From contig NZ_JADPKT010000081.1 of the NCBI RefSeq assembly GCF_023074075.1, positions 1-64,000 on the forward strand: a stretch of 64,000 nucleotides of DNA, read 5' to 3'. Source of the stretch: Bradyrhizobium sp. 138 (GTDB lineage: Bacteria; Pseudomonadota; Alphaproteobacteria; Rhizobiales; Xanthobacteraceae). The stretch's first letter is position 1; each line of letters starts with the position of its first letter. This document shows positions 45,706 through 54,405 of the stretch, one piece after another. The notes under the pieces are model-generated. The model was not told where the DNA came from. It saw nothing but the letters and a program-made list of their open reading frames with translations, and did not search any database. A program made the position numbers and the translations under genes.

Positions 45706-45773
45706 CCGTGGCATTGAGATGCAGCGATAGGTGTAGGCCCCGGCACGTAGATCCGCGTGCCGGGGCATTTTTT
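45706..45773 (+). ncRNA. Candidate short stress-induced RNA
   Basis: If transcription begins six to seven bases after the EcfG -10 element, a strong terminator at 45737-45773 would give an RNA of about 68 nt. It contains a three-codon frame ATG-CAG-CGA-TAG at 45719-45730. Inference from promoter plus terminator only; it could instead be an attenuated leader of the 45789 gene. Confidence 0.35.
45737..45773 (+). terminator. Strong rho-independent terminator
   Basis: GCCCCGGCACG and CGTGCCGGGGC, 11-base perfect arms with an eight-base loop, followed by A and six T. Lies between the LysR gene (ends 45650) and the gene at 45789. Confidence 0.85.
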
Positions 45774-45788
45774 GCGTGAGGCGAAGCG

Positions 45789-46061
45789 ATGGGGGACGGT
45801 GCTGCGGGTTCAAAGGTCGATTTCGGTGCGCTTGCCGCCCTGCATAAATGGCCATCCCTTGCGAACCAGCGCCGGCTGGACCGGGAATCGTATCAGATAG
45901 TCGAAGGCACGCTCGACGAGTGCATCTCGGCCTTCATGGAGAAGCCGGCGACGACCCGGCACCTTTATGAGATTCGGACGGCGGCGCAACCACCCCTGGT
46001 GACAGGCACTCTCTCGGCCGAGCACGTCATCGAGCTCTCGCGCTTGAGAGAATTTCTCTGA
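45789..46061 (+). CDS. Small conserved-type hypothetical protein (90 aa)
   Basis: ATG 45789 with GAGG seven bases upstream. The core SYQIVEGTLDECISAFMEKP then TRHLYEIRTAAQPPLVTGTL and a LSAEHVIELSRLREFL helix form a compact alpha/beta domain. Proteins with this pattern occur across Bradyrhizobium without known function. An EcfG-type promoter lies 90 bp upstream, but a terminator stands between, so stress control would need read-through. Confidence 0.75.
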   Translation: MGDGAAGSKVDFGALAALHKWPSLANQRRLDRESYQIVEGTLDECISAFMEKPATTRHLYEIRTAAQPPLVTGTLSAEHVIELSRLREFL

Positions 46062-46083
46062 CCGCGCTTCACATGCTCGTGCA

Positions 46084-46109
46084 GGAACCTTCTTCCGGTT
46101 TTTCCCGTT
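46084..46109 (+). promoter_or_regulatory. EcfG-type promoter upstream of 46146 gene
   Basis: GGAAC (46084-46088), 17-base spacer, CGTT (46106-46109), then 36 bp to the ATG at 46146, an ideal distance for a short leader. Matches the general stress sigma consensus. Confidence 0.7.
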
Positions 46110-46145
46110 GTCGAAAGATCGGAAGCCATGACGTGAGCGCCTCAC

Positions 46146-46466
46146 ATGCTTGAAGCTGGCGTAGCATCTCCGGTCGTGCCCTATGGCGCGGACCAGACCC
46201 TGTTCGTGGTCATCGATCGCCTCGACGAGGCGACCGAGATTCGCGTCGAACGAAACGATCTCGAAGCCACGATCGGCGAGCTCGTCGCCGGCTGCTTCAA
46301 CGACCCCATCAAAGTGATTTCGTTCAACACGCTCGAGCATTGGATGAAGGACATCTCGACCGATGTCGCCGGCGAGATCCGGGCGCGCTGCGAGATCGAT
46401 GGCCTAGAGCTGCCCGACTATCTCAGCGATTTCGTCGAGAGCAACACCTTATCGCGCGGCGGTTAG
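46146..46466 (+). CDS. Conserved-type hypothetical protein (106 aa), probable stress regulon member
   Basis: MLEAGVASPVVPYGADQTLF followed by VVIDRLDEATEIRVERNDLE and ATIGELVAGCFNDPIKVISF. Soluble alpha/beta protein with acidic pI; the pattern is shared with rhizobial proteins of unknown function. An EcfG-type promoter stands 36 bp before the start. The stop overlaps the stop of a small convergent gene (46463). Confidence 0.75.
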   Translation: MLEAGVASPVVPYGADQTLFVVIDRLDEATEIRVERNDLEATIGELVAGCFNDPIKVISFNTLEHWMKDISTDVAGEIRARCEIDGLELPDYLSDFVESNTLSRGG

Positions 46467-46618
46467 GCGCGCCGGTGCTTGCCGGCGATGACCTCGATCT
46501 CGCGGCGGCGCTCGCCGGCGAAGGTCAGGAGCCTTTCGATCGTCAGCGTATCCGTGATCCGTTTGGCGAGCCGCTCCGCGCGCGCCGCCTGATCTTCGAG
46601 ATACTGGATCGTGTTCAA
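46463..46618 (-). CDS. Very small helical protein with TTG start (51 aa)
   Basis: TTG at 46618 preceded by GGGAGG seven bases upstream. Reads LNTIQYLEDQAARAERLAKR then DTLTIERLLTFAGERRREIE and ends AGKHRRA. One amphipathic two-helix unit; the same 'YLEDQAARAERLA...T.ERL..FA.E.R' pattern is common in Bradyrhizobium small proteins. The strong ribosome binding site decides the unusual start. Its TAA overlaps the TAG of the convergent gene. Confidence 0.75.
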   Translation of the reverse strand: MNTIQYLEDQAARAERLAKRITDTLTIERLLTFAGERRREIEVIAGKHRRA

Positions 46619-46707
46619 ACGCCGCCTCCCCAAAAGCCCCGAATTGTCGGACAGGTATGGTGCGACAGAGCAACTAACAGCCGGTTAAGCGCCGCGATGG
46701 TGCAAGC

Positions 46708-47226
46708 TCATCGCACGACCTCGAGCCGGACATTGGTGATGCCCTTGTCGACCATACCGAGCGCCTCGGCCGCGGACGGGGAAATGTCGACCACGCGCCC
46801 GCGAATATAGGGCCCACGATCGTTGACCCGGACCGTGACGAAGCGACCGGAGTTGGTATCGGTGACGCGCAACTTGGTGCCGAACGGCAGAGTAGGATGC
46901 GCCGCGGTCAACTCGTTCTTGTCGAACCTTTCGCCGCTCGCGGTTTCCGTATCGGAATAGAAGCTGGCAACGCCATGCGACGCCGTCTGCTTTGCGTCAG
47001 CGTCGGGGACGCGCGCCCGGCTGATCGGACGTGGATGCAGCGCCGCCACACGGTGCGGGCGTTCGACTGCGGCCTGCCGGCTGGCGCTGGCGAGATCGGC
47101 CTTCTGGCGGCCGACCGGCGATTGCGCGCAGGCGGCCAGCGAGGCGGCGCCGGCGATGGCCAGCAACAGCCGGCACGAGGTTGCGAGGGAAATCCGGGCA
47201 GTTTCGGCACGTGCAATGCGAGACAT
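46708..47226 (-). CDS. RlpA-like lipoprotein (septal ring lytic transglycosylase family)
   Basis: 172 aa from ATG 47226 (GGAGGGG upstream; the frame extends to 47289). Signal peptide with lipobox L-A-A-C at about residue 33 (LLLAIAGAASLAACAQ), so a probable outer-membrane lipoprotein. C-terminal DPBB domain: GVASFYSDTETASGERFDKN, ELTAAHPTLPFGTKLRVTDT and VRVNDRGPYIRGRVVDISPS with the conserved catalytic-type Glu and Asp. No SPOR domain. RlpA acts on peptidoglycan at the septum. A second, non-lipidated RlpA-like protein lies at 19686. Confidence 0.92.
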   Translation of the reverse strand: MSRIARAETARISLATSCRLLLAIAGAASLAACAQSPVGRQKADLASASRQAAVERPHRVAALHPRPISRARVPDADAKQTASHGVASFYSDTETASGERFDKNELTAAHPTLPFGTKLRVTDTNSGRFVTVRVNDRGPYIRGRVVDISPSAAEALGMVDKGITNVRLEVVR

Positions 47227-47360
47227 GGTACGCCCCTCCGAACGGCCGGATTTTCGGTGGGCAATGAGGGCAGAACCTTGTCGGAACAAAAGCAGGCCTG
47301 AGGCCGCCGCCGTTTCGCGCCAACTGTGGCGATTCCACCACAGTGACGCGTCCTGAATCG

Positions 47361-47387
47361 GGACAGGCCACCAGAGGTGGCCTGTCC
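47361..47387 (-). terminator. Terminator-like hairpin after the malic enzyme gene
   Basis: GGACAGGCCACC-AGA-GGTGGCCTGTCC, 12-base perfect arms, 10 bp after the malic enzyme stop codon. No T-run follows on the minus strand. Confidence 0.6.
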
Positions 47388-47397
47388 ATCCGGTGTC

Positions 47398-49050
47398 TCA
47401 GTAATGCGGCTCGTACATCAGGGACTGGACCAGGGCCTTGACGTCGTTAGGCGCCGGTCCGTCCGCGAGCCCGCGCTGATAGGCGACGTCCGCAACAGCC
47501 GCGGCGATGCGGACCGAGACCTCGCGGATGCGCGGCAGCGCCGGGTAGAGACTGCCCTGCGCGAGGTCGTCATTGCCGACGCAATCGGCCAGCGTATGCG
47601 CGGCCGCCATGAACATCTCGTCGGTGACAAGGCGCGAGCCGCTGGCGATGACGCCGAGGCCGACGCCGGGGAAGATGTAGGAATTGTTGCCCTGGCGCGG
47701 CACGAAGCTGCGGCCATTGAGCTGGACCGGGTCATACGGGCTGCCGCAGGCGAACAGCGCCCGGCCCTCAGTGTAGCGATAGGCATCCTCCGCCGAACAT
47801 TCCGCCTTCGAGGTCGGGTTGGAGAGCGCGAACACGATCGGTTGTTCGTTGAGCTCGGCCATCGCCTTGAGAACTTCGGGCGTGAAGGCGCCGCCGACTG
47901 CGGCGACACCGATGATCGCCGTCGGCTTCAGCGTCTTGATCGCGGTGAGGAAGTCGGAGATCGGCGCCTGGTCGGCATGCGCATAGCGCAGCTTGTGGCC
48001 GGAGAGACCTTCCCGGCCGCCGACGACGAGGCCGCGGGAATCCACCAGCCAGTTGCGCCGGAGTGCTTCGGCTTCCGAAGCCCCCTCCGCCATCATGGCG
48101 GATACCACGAGATCGGCGATGCCGGTCGCCGCCTCGCCCGCACCGAGGAACAGGATGCGCTGGTCCCTGAGCTTGCCGCCGGAGACGCGCAAGGCCGAGA
48201 ACAGGCCCGCGAGCGCCACCGCCGCGGTGCCCTGGATGTCGTCGTTGAAGACGCAGGCCTCGTCGCGATATTTGTACAGCAGCTTGAACGCCGCATGATT
48301 GGCGAAATCCTCGAACTGGATCAGCACGCCCGGAAAGGTTTTTCGCGCAGCTTGCATGAACTCGTCGACGAAGCTGTCATAGGCCTGGCCGGTCAGCCGC
48401 CGCTCGCGCAGGCCGAGATAATAGGGATCGTTGAGAAGCTCTTCGTTGTTGGTGCCGACGTCGAGAACGATCGGCAGGCACGCTTCCGGATGCACGCCGG
48501 CACAGGCTGAATAGAGCGACAGCTTGCCGACGGGAATACCCATGCCATTGGCACCGAGATCGCCAAGTCCCAAAATTCGCTCGCCGTCGGTGACGACGAT
48601 CAGCTTGGCCTGATAGGGCCAGTTCTTCAGAAGCTCGGCGATCTGGCCACGGTCGTGCGAGGAGATGAACATGCCGCGCGGCCGCTGGAAGATCAGGCCG
48701 TATTTCTGGCAGGCGAGCCCGACCGTCGGCGTGTAGATGATCGGCTGGATCTCGTCGATATTGTCGACGACGACACGGAAGAACAGCGCCTCGTTGCGAT
48801 CATGCAGCGCGTTCAGCGCGACATATTTTTCGAGGTCAGTCGGCAGCGTGCGCAAATTGGTGAGGACGCGCTGAGCCTGCGTCTCCATCGTCAGCACGCA
48901 AGGCGGCAGGAGGCCGCGCAGGCCGAGTGCATCGCGCTCGGATTCCGTGAAGGCGGTGCCCTTGTTGAGCAGGGGATCGCGCAGCAGCGACATGCCTTGC
49001 GGCGGATTGGACGACGTCGATTGGGCAACGACCCGGGCAGGTCTATTCAC
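47398..49050 (-). CDS. maeA: NAD-dependent malic enzyme
   Basis: 550 aa from GTG 49050 (GGGGGAA upstream; TTG at 49062 would give four more residues). Converts malate to pyruvate with NAD. N-terminal malic domain: IIYTPTVGLACQKYGLIFQR (catalytic Tyr), GLGDLGANGMGIPVGKLSLY and LPIVLDVGTNNEELLNDPYY; metal-binding FEDFANHAAFKLLYKYRDEA. NAD domain: FLGAGEAATGIADL (G-x-G-x-x-A). This is the ~550-aa SfcA/MaeA class, not the ~760-aa phosphotransacetylase-fused malic enzymes also known in rhizobia. Monocistronic with a downstream hairpin. Confidence 0.95.
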   Translation of the reverse strand: MNRPARVVAQSTSSNPPQGMSLLRDPLLNKGTAFTESERDALGLRGLLPPCVLTMETQAQRVLTNLRTLPTDLEKYVALNALHDRNEALFFRVVVDNIDEIQPIIYTPTVGLACQKYGLIFQRPRGMFISSHDRGQIAELLKNWPYQAKLIVVTDGERILGLGDLGANGMGIPVGKLSLYSACAGVHPEACLPIVLDVGTNNEELLNDPYYLGLRERRLTGQAYDSFVDEFMQAARKTFPGVLIQFEDFANHAAFKLLYKYRDEACVFNDDIQGTAAVALAGLFSALRVSGGKLRDQRILFLGAGEAATGIADLVVSAMMAEGASEAEALRRNWLVDSRGLVVGGREGLSGHKLRYAHADQAPISDFLTAIKTLKPTAIIGVAAVGGAFTPEVLKAMAELNEQPIVFALSNPTSKAECSAEDAYRYTEGRALFACGSPYDPVQLNGRSFVPRQGNNSYIFPGVGLGVIASGSRLVTDEMFMAAAHTLADCVGNDDLAQGSLYPALPRIREVSVRIAAAVADVAYQRGLADGPAPNDVKALVQSLMYEPHY

Positions 49051-49210
49051 GAATTCCCCCAAGAAGCTTCTCTATTGAACGCCGACATTGTCCGCCAGCG
49101 CTCCAACGAGATCAAGGACGTAGCGACCGAAGCATCGATTGTGATCTCGCACCGCAGCGAGATTGTCGCGAACGGCTGGCGGTTGCGGCAGAAAAGTTAA
49201 CGCCGCAGGA

Positions 49211-50212
49211 CTATTCCGCCTTGATGTTGGCGGCCTTCACGATCGGCCACCATTTCTCGGTCTCGGCCTTCTGGAAGGCCGCGAGCGCTGCGGGTGTCTG
49301 CTGCTCCGGTGGTGGAATCTCCTGACCCAGTTCGGCAAAACGCTGCTGGACCGCGGCATGGGCGAGCACGGCGACGATAGCCGCGTTGAGCTTGGTGATG
49401 ATCTCCTTCGGCGTGCCCCTGGGCGCCCAGATGCCGTGCCAGTAGGAAATATAGAGCCCCGGCAAGCCCGCTTCGTCGACGGTCGGGATGTCAGGGGCGG
49501 ACGCAAGCCGCGTCGGCGAGGTCACCGCGAATGCCTTGATCGCGCCGCTCTTGGCATGCGCCAGCGAATTCGCCGCCTGGTCGAACATGATGTCAATCTG
49601 CCCGGCGACGAGATCGATCATGGCAGGCCCGGCGCCGCGATAGGGCACGAACTGGAAGTCGGTGCCGGTCTTGTCCTTGAAGAAGACAGCGGCGACATGC
49701 GCGCCCGTGCCCGCCCCTGAGGTCCCCGCGGTGGCCTTGCCGGAATTGGCCTTCAGCCAGGCGATCAGCTCCTTGAGATTGCCCGCTTCGAGCGACTTGC
49801 GGCCGACGATGAGCTGCGTGCCCATCGCGATCATCGCGACCGGCTCGAAATCACTTACGACGTCATAAGGCAGCTTGAGGATCGCGCCGTTCAGCACATG
49901 GGTGCCCCAATGGCCGATCGTGATGGTGGTGCCGTCGGGCGTTGCGCGGGCGACGCGGGCACCGGCGATGCTGCCGGAGGCGCCGGCGACGTTCTCGACC
50001 ACGACCGTGGTGCGCAGCTCGGCGGCGATCCGCTCGGACAGGATCCGCGCCAGCGTATCGGTCGGACCGCCCGCCGCGAACGGCACGATGAGGGTGATGG
50101 GGCGCGAGGGAAACGACTGCGCCTGACCCGGCGTCGTCCACGCCGCAGATCCGGCCAACGCCCACAAGACGATCGCATGGCCGCGCAAGACGGCCCACAG
50201 CCCTCGCATCAT
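49211..50212 (-). CDS. Bug-family (TctC) tripartite tricarboxylate transporter binding protein
   Basis: 333 aa from ATG 50212 (or the adjacent ATG 50209). Signal peptide MMRGLWAVLRGHAIVLWALA, cut near GQA. Mature sequence has the Bug signature FPSRPITLIVPFAAGGPTDT, VVVENVAGASGSIAGARVAR, FVPYRGAGPAMIDLVAGQID and WHGIWAPRGTPKEIITKLNA. Binds carboxylates or other small acids in the periplasm; the Bug family is greatly expanded in betaproteobacteria and Bradyrhizobium, usually without own membrane components, as here (no TctA/TctB). Confidence 0.93.
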   Translation of the reverse strand: MMRGLWAVLRGHAIVLWALAGSAAWTTPGQAQSFPSRPITLIVPFAAGGPTDTLARILSERIAAELRTTVVVENVAGASGSIAGARVARATPDGTTITIGHWGTHVLNGAILKLPYDVVSDFEPVAMIAMGTQLIVGRKSLEAGNLKELIAWLKANSGKATAGTSGAGTGAHVAAVFFKDKTGTDFQFVPYRGAGPAMIDLVAGQIDIMFDQAANSLAHAKSGAIKAFAVTSPTRLASAPDIPTVDEAGLPGLYISYWHGIWAPRGTPKEIITKLNAAIVAVLAHAAVQQRFAELGQEIPPPEQQTPAALAAFQKAETEKWWPIVKAANIKAE

Positions 50213-50313
50213 TCCACCCACCCATTGTCGTCGCCCGCATGTTGGCAGCGAGCTAGAGGCAGAGTGAACGCTGCCGGGTGGGCGGAGGCAAGCTGGAAAT
50301 TTCCGCTGGACGA

Positions 50314-52638
50314 CTATCCGGCCGCCCGCCGTGGCGTCAGATTGGCCGAGCCCTCTGCCGGCGGCGCGACATGCATCAAGATGGTCTGGGTGGCGGACGC
50401 AATTTCGATGCCGTTCTGCTGGAAGCGCAGCTTCATGCGGCGGTTGAATTCGCGCTGGACCGGCCAGCGCCCAGCTTCGGTACAGCGGATCTGGCCGACG
50501 ATCGACACCATCGCGCCGTCGACCTTGTCGATGCCCCACAGATCGAGGTCGCCGCGGATCAGCGCGCGGAATTCCGGTTCGCGGCGCATCTCGTCGACGA
50601 TGTCCTTGAGGATCTGGCCGGCGCGGTCGGTATCTTCCTTGTAGGCGACGTTGACGCTGACCGAGGCGTTGCCGGCGCCGCGGCTGGCATTGGTGATGGT
50701 CGTGACAGCGCTGAACGGCACGATGTGCACGGCGCCGTCGCCGGCGCGCAGGCGGATGGTGCGGATCGAGACGTTCTCGACGACGCCAGTCAGCCCCGAG
50801 ACGCTGACATTGTCGCCGACCTGCACCGTGTTCTCCAGCAGCAGGAACAGGCCGGTGATGAGGTCCTGCACCAGCTTCTGCGAGCCGAAGCCGATGGCGA
50901 TGCCGACGATGCCGGCCCCCGCCAGCAGCGGCGCGACATTGACGCCGATCTCGCTCAGCGTCGTGAGGCCGACCACGGTGGCGATCAGGCAGAGCAGCGC
51001 GGTGCGCAGCATCGGCTGGAAGGTGCGCAGGCGCGCGGCGCGGGCGTAGTGCCCGTCCCGCGACAGCGTGTTGATCTGGCGGTCCAGCAGCGCGTTGCTG
51101 GCTTCCCAGATCGCCGCGGCGATGAGGACGGCGACGCCGATCGTCACCACGGCCGAGATCAGCCGGCTGCCGATCTGGCCGCCATAGAACCAGACGATGG
51201 CGTCGACGCCCCAGACCTCGAGCACGGCCACGAAGGCGATGAAGACGATCGCGCCAGATACGATCTTGCGCAGCAGCGGCAGATAGCGGTTGGCGCGGAT
51301 TTCGAGGCCCGGAAAGCGCTGCAGGATCTCCGGCTTGATGCGGAAGCCGCGGTCGATCAGGCTCAGCGTCAGCATGATGGCGACGCGCGTGATCACTGCG
51401 ACCACGACGGTGCCGACGAAATATTGCAGCAGCAGCGAATAGCCGTTGCGGATGTTGAGCGCCCACACCGCCCAGAGCGCAAGATCGAGCGCGATCGCAA
51501 GATAATGCCAGCCGCCGGCGACGCGGTTGCGCAGGCGCGCTGCGATTCCGACCTTGTCGGCGGGCGCCCGGATGGCGTCCGCGACCTGGCGGCGGCATTG
51601 CAGGATGATGACGACGACGAAGAGATGCACGACCAGCATCACCATGCGGAGCAGCGCGGCGTAGCCGGCGCGGTGCAGACCGAGCAACAGCGCGACATTG
51701 GCAAAGGCGATGCCGGACACGCCGACGCCGACGATGCGGCGCGCCCAGATCTCGACATAGGCCGCCGTCTCGGCGCGCACCGGAAACAGGCCGAACGGCC
51801 CCGCCATCGCCCGAACCACGCAGATGAGCCCGCGCGAGAACGCATAGGCGTTGGCAACCGCGAGGATCACGAGGCGGACGGTGGTGGGCTCGCCGATCTC
51901 GGTGCCAAGCAGCGCGGTGGCGACGCCCATGAAGACGAACACCGGAAGCAGTTCGAGCACGAGGCGCCCGAGCACGAAGGGCAGCCGCAGCAGGATCTGC
52001 CAGATCCGCGCCAGGCTGTGGCGGCGCTTTTGCAAATCTGGCGCCGGCGTCACGTCGGCGACTGACGACGGCGGATCTGCGATGGGCAGCGCCTGCGCCG
52101 GCAGGCGCGCGGTCTGCGGCACGCGGCCTTCCAGAAAGGCGACCGGACGCCGGATCAGCCGGAACAGCACCCATTCGGCAGCCAACGCGCAACCGAGCAC
52201 CAGTGCGAGCTTCCAGGCGATCTCGATCAGGAGATTGTAGGCCGCAGGATCGTTCGCGGTTCGCATGATCCAGTAATAGAACGCCGGAAAATGCGTGAGC
52301 GTCCGCGCCACGCTTGCGATCTCGCTCGAGATCGCGCCGATCTCCTCCGACACAGTGAGCAGGAGCTGCGCACCGAGGCCATCGGCAGCGAGCGGGATCG
52401 GCGACTTCTGCTCGGGCGCGGGCGCTTGCGGACCAGACGCATTGGCGATCGTGCGCAGCGTGTCGATCATCTGCGCACGCTTCTTGTCGTCCTGGAGCGT
52501 CTCCAGCGCACGCTTGGCTTCCTCGGGCGACAACGCGGCCGCACTGCTCGCGGCCGGTGTCTCGGCGCGGGCACTGGGGAGAGATGAGATCGCTAGGAAG
52601 AGAGCGGCGAGGAGCGCCGGGACAAGCTTATGCGACAC
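50314..52638 (-). CDS. Large MscS-family mechanosensitive channel (YbiO-like)
   Basis: 774 aa from GTG 52638, chosen because AGGGAA lies seven bases upstream and a signal peptide follows (VSHKLVPALLAALFLAISSL, cut near ARA); the frame runs on to 52707. A periplasmic helical domain (residues ~25-130) precedes about ten or eleven membrane helices. The pore helix and beta domain are VAPLLAGAGIVGIAIGFGSQ, KLVQDLITGLFLLLENTVQV and GDNVSVSGLTGVVENVSIRT, the MscS core. C-terminal alpha/beta domain ends near residue 745. Opens under membrane tension on osmotic downshock. Stand-alone gene on the same strand as the Bug gene. Confidence 0.93.
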   Translation of the reverse strand: MSHKLVPALLAALFLAISSLPSARAETPAASSAAALSPEEAKRALETLQDDKKRAQMIDTLRTIANASGPQAPAPEQKSPIPLAADGLGAQLLLTVSEEIGAISSEIASVARTLTHFPAFYYWIMRTANDPAAYNLLIEIAWKLALVLGCALAAEWVLFRLIRRPVAFLEGRVPQTARLPAQALPIADPPSSVADVTPAPDLQKRRHSLARIWQILLRLPFVLGRLVLELLPVFVFMGVATALLGTEIGEPTTVRLVILAVANAYAFSRGLICVVRAMAGPFGLFPVRAETAAYVEIWARRIVGVGVSGIAFANVALLLGLHRAGYAALLRMVMLVVHLFVVVIILQCRRQVADAIRAPADKVGIAARLRNRVAGGWHYLAIALDLALWAVWALNIRNGYSLLLQYFVGTVVVAVITRVAIMLTLSLIDRGFRIKPEILQRFPGLEIRANRYLPLLRKIVSGAIVFIAFVAVLEVWGVDAIVWFYGGQIGSRLISAVVTIGVAVLIAAAIWEASNALLDRQINTLSRDGHYARAARLRTFQPMLRTALLCLIATVVGLTTLSEIGVNVAPLLAGAGIVGIAIGFGSQKLVQDLITGLFLLLENTVQVGDNVSVSGLTGVVENVSIRTIRLRAGDGAVHIVPFSAVTTITNASRGAGNASVSVNVAYKEDTDRAGQILKDIVDEMRREPEFRALIRGDLDLWGIDKVDGAMVSIVGQIRCTEAGRWPVQREFNRRMKLRFQQNGIEIASATQTILMHVAPPAEGSANLTPRRAAG

Positions 52639-53364
52639 GCAGATTCCCTGAAAAAATGAATGCGCCCGCGGCGTCGTGGCCGTTACCGCGCGAAGCGCAT
52701 GCGTCATGTCGGATGGTCGTTATTCGCCCCCAGCCTGTGTCGGAAGTGGGCCTTTGAGGCGGCATTCTCTTGGCATTTGCCGCAATGCAGGATCAGGAAG
52801 CCGCGCTCCTGCAAAACGCACCGCCTGCTAGAAGGCCGAACGCGCGAAGGCTCCCCGTCATCCCGGGCGGCGGCCCGGAATGACGGCGAGGAGGAGGAGA
52901 AAAGCAGGATGTCAAAGCAGCCGTCGCGGTCGGCCTCATCACGGCCATCCGATACGATCGGTGAGCAAAATACAGCGCCGGGAAGGTAGGGGCTTTGCCT
53001 TACTGATGCAGCCCGCTAAACCTTGTCCCGGCGTGCCGTTCGCGGTTTCTGCCGCTATGCGATAGTCCGAACGAGCTCCATCGCACTTAACGCGGCTGGA
53101 TTTGCGGAGGTGGCGTCATAGACCTCCCCTTGCTCATGAGGTGGATGTTTGCGCGTCGCTTGTTGGCGACCACATGCATGCTCCTCCTGTGACACAAGAC
53201 TGTCAAGCGGGATCAGTGGGCCTCAAAATCACATTTGAAAACGTGAGACCGTGAGTTCCCGCGACAAGTTGGCGGCATGAATGGAGGCATAAACCCCTTG
53301 CGGCAGCGTTCGTGTCGACGAGAATATCCGTCACTTTGTCCCCGTTCTTTTCAGAAAGCCGGCA
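52639..53364. other. Intergenic with a probable dispersed repeat (52720-52920)
   Basis: 726 bp with no supported gene. 52850-52890 includes CCCGGGCGGCGGCCCGGAATGACGG-like palindromic sequence. Translations across 52740-52900 (QCRIRKPRSCKTHRLLEGRT, PSSRAAARNDGEE) match, from memory, strings seen in spurious Bradyrhizobium proteins, so this is likely a dispersed intergenic repeat. Confidence 0.5.
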
Positions 53365-54249
53365 ATGAAAGCGTCCATTTGCATCACGGTTCTCGCCGCT
53401 CTCGTCACCGAATCGGCGCTCGCACAGAGCCCGCCGCAGACCTCGACGAAAAAGGTCGATGGCACAGAGAATGTTTACGTCTTCCGCTATGGCGGCCATC
53501 AATCGATCTTCATCGTGACACCGAAGGGCGTGATCGCGACCGACCCGATCTCGTACTTGCGTCCCGCTAAGCCCTATATCGACGCGATCAAGGCGGTCAC
53601 CGACCAGCCGATCAAATACGTCATCTACAGCCACCACCATTACGACCACATCGCCGGCGGTCAGCCCTTCAAGGACCTCGGTGCGACCTTCGTCGCGCAC
53701 CGGCGAGCCAAGGAGCGCTTCCTCGAGCTGAAGAAGCAGAAATCTCTGCCCGCCGACGTCGTGATGCCGGACCAGGTGGTGGACGACAAGAAGAGCATCA
53801 CGCTCGGCGGCACCACGCTGGAGCTGAACTATGTCGGCCGCAACCATTCCGACAATTCGCTGGTGATGCGGCTGCCGAAGGAGAAGATCGTGTTCGTGGT
53901 CGACTTCGCGCCGATCGAACAGGTCCAGTTCCGCAACATCCCCGACAACGCCTCGCCGCTGGAATACATCGCCTCGCTGAAGAAGCTGGCCTCGCTCGAC
54001 TGGGAGCGGATGATCCCCGGCCATCCCTATGCCGGCGGCCGCTTCGGCACCAAGAAGGACATCGAGGACGACATCGCCTACATGGAGGATCTCTCCGCCG
54101 AGGTGAAGAAAGCGGCGGACGCCGGCAAATGCTTCGACACCGCCATGAAGGAAGTGAAGCTGCCGAAATACGAGAAGTGGGCGAATTACGAGACCGCCCT
54201 TCCCGCCAATGTGGAGCGCTTCTGCTATTGGTGGGCGCGGGGGTACTAA
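53365..54249 (+). CDS. Exported MBL-fold metallohydrolase
   Basis: 294 aa from ATG 53365; signal peptide MKASICITVLAALVTESALA. Metallo-beta-lactamase fold with the Zn motif H-x-H-x-D-H in VIYSHHHYDHIAGGQPF, further ligands in YVGRNHSDNSLVM (His), IVFVVDFAPIEQV (Asp) and MIPGHPYAGGRF (His). All binding residues for a two-metal site are present. The C-terminal Cys pair (GKCFDTAM and ERFCYWWARG) may form a disulfide. Similar periplasmic MBL proteins occur beside quinoprotein dehydrogenases or thiol oxidation genes, but none is here. Substrate unknown. Confidence 0.88.
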   Translation: MKASICITVLAALVTESALAQSPPQTSTKKVDGTENVYVFRYGGHQSIFIVTPKGVIATDPISYLRPAKPYIDAIKAVTDQPIKYVIYSHHHYDHIAGGQPFKDLGATFVAHRRAKERFLELKKQKSLPADVVMPDQVVDDKKSITLGGTTLELNYVGRNHSDNSLVMRLPKEKIVFVVDFAPIEQVQFRNIPDNASPLEYIASLKKLASLDWERMIPGHPYAGGRFGTKKDIEDDIAYMEDLSAEVKKAADAGKCFDTAMKEVKLPKYEKWANYETALPANVERFCYWWARGY

Positions 54250-54266
54250 CGGCTTGCGCTGAACTT

Positions 54267-54384
54267 GTAGGGTGGGCCAAGGCGCGCTTGCGCCGTGCCC
54301 ACGATCTCTTTCAAGATCGCGAGACATGGTGGGCACGCATCCGACTTCGCTCTTCGAGCGAAGCGGAGGCTTTGCCCACCCTAC
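54267..54384. repeat. Dispersed palindromic repeat (GTAGGGTGGGC type), copy 4
   Basis: 118 bp between the MBL gene and the convergent PPK2 gene. Left end GTAGGGTGGGCCAAGGCGCG, right end GGAGGCTTTGCCCACCCTAC, with two internal GTGCCCAC/GTGGGCAC units as in copy 2. Located where two convergent genes end, as expected for repeats tolerated in non-promoter DNA. Confidence 0.85.
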
Positions 54385-54405
54385 GGGGTCGGAGAGCGTG
54401 GCGTC

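Noticed and set aside
50213..52192. N-terminal extension of the Bug-family gene across the MscS gene
   Set aside because: The frame is open but Arg/Pro-rich nonsense; a signal peptide starts at 50212 and the MscS gene occupies the region in another frame.
53203..54336. - strand 377-codon frame opposite the MBL-fold gene
   Set aside because: Shadow frame; the + strand gene has a signal peptide and complete metal-binding motifs.
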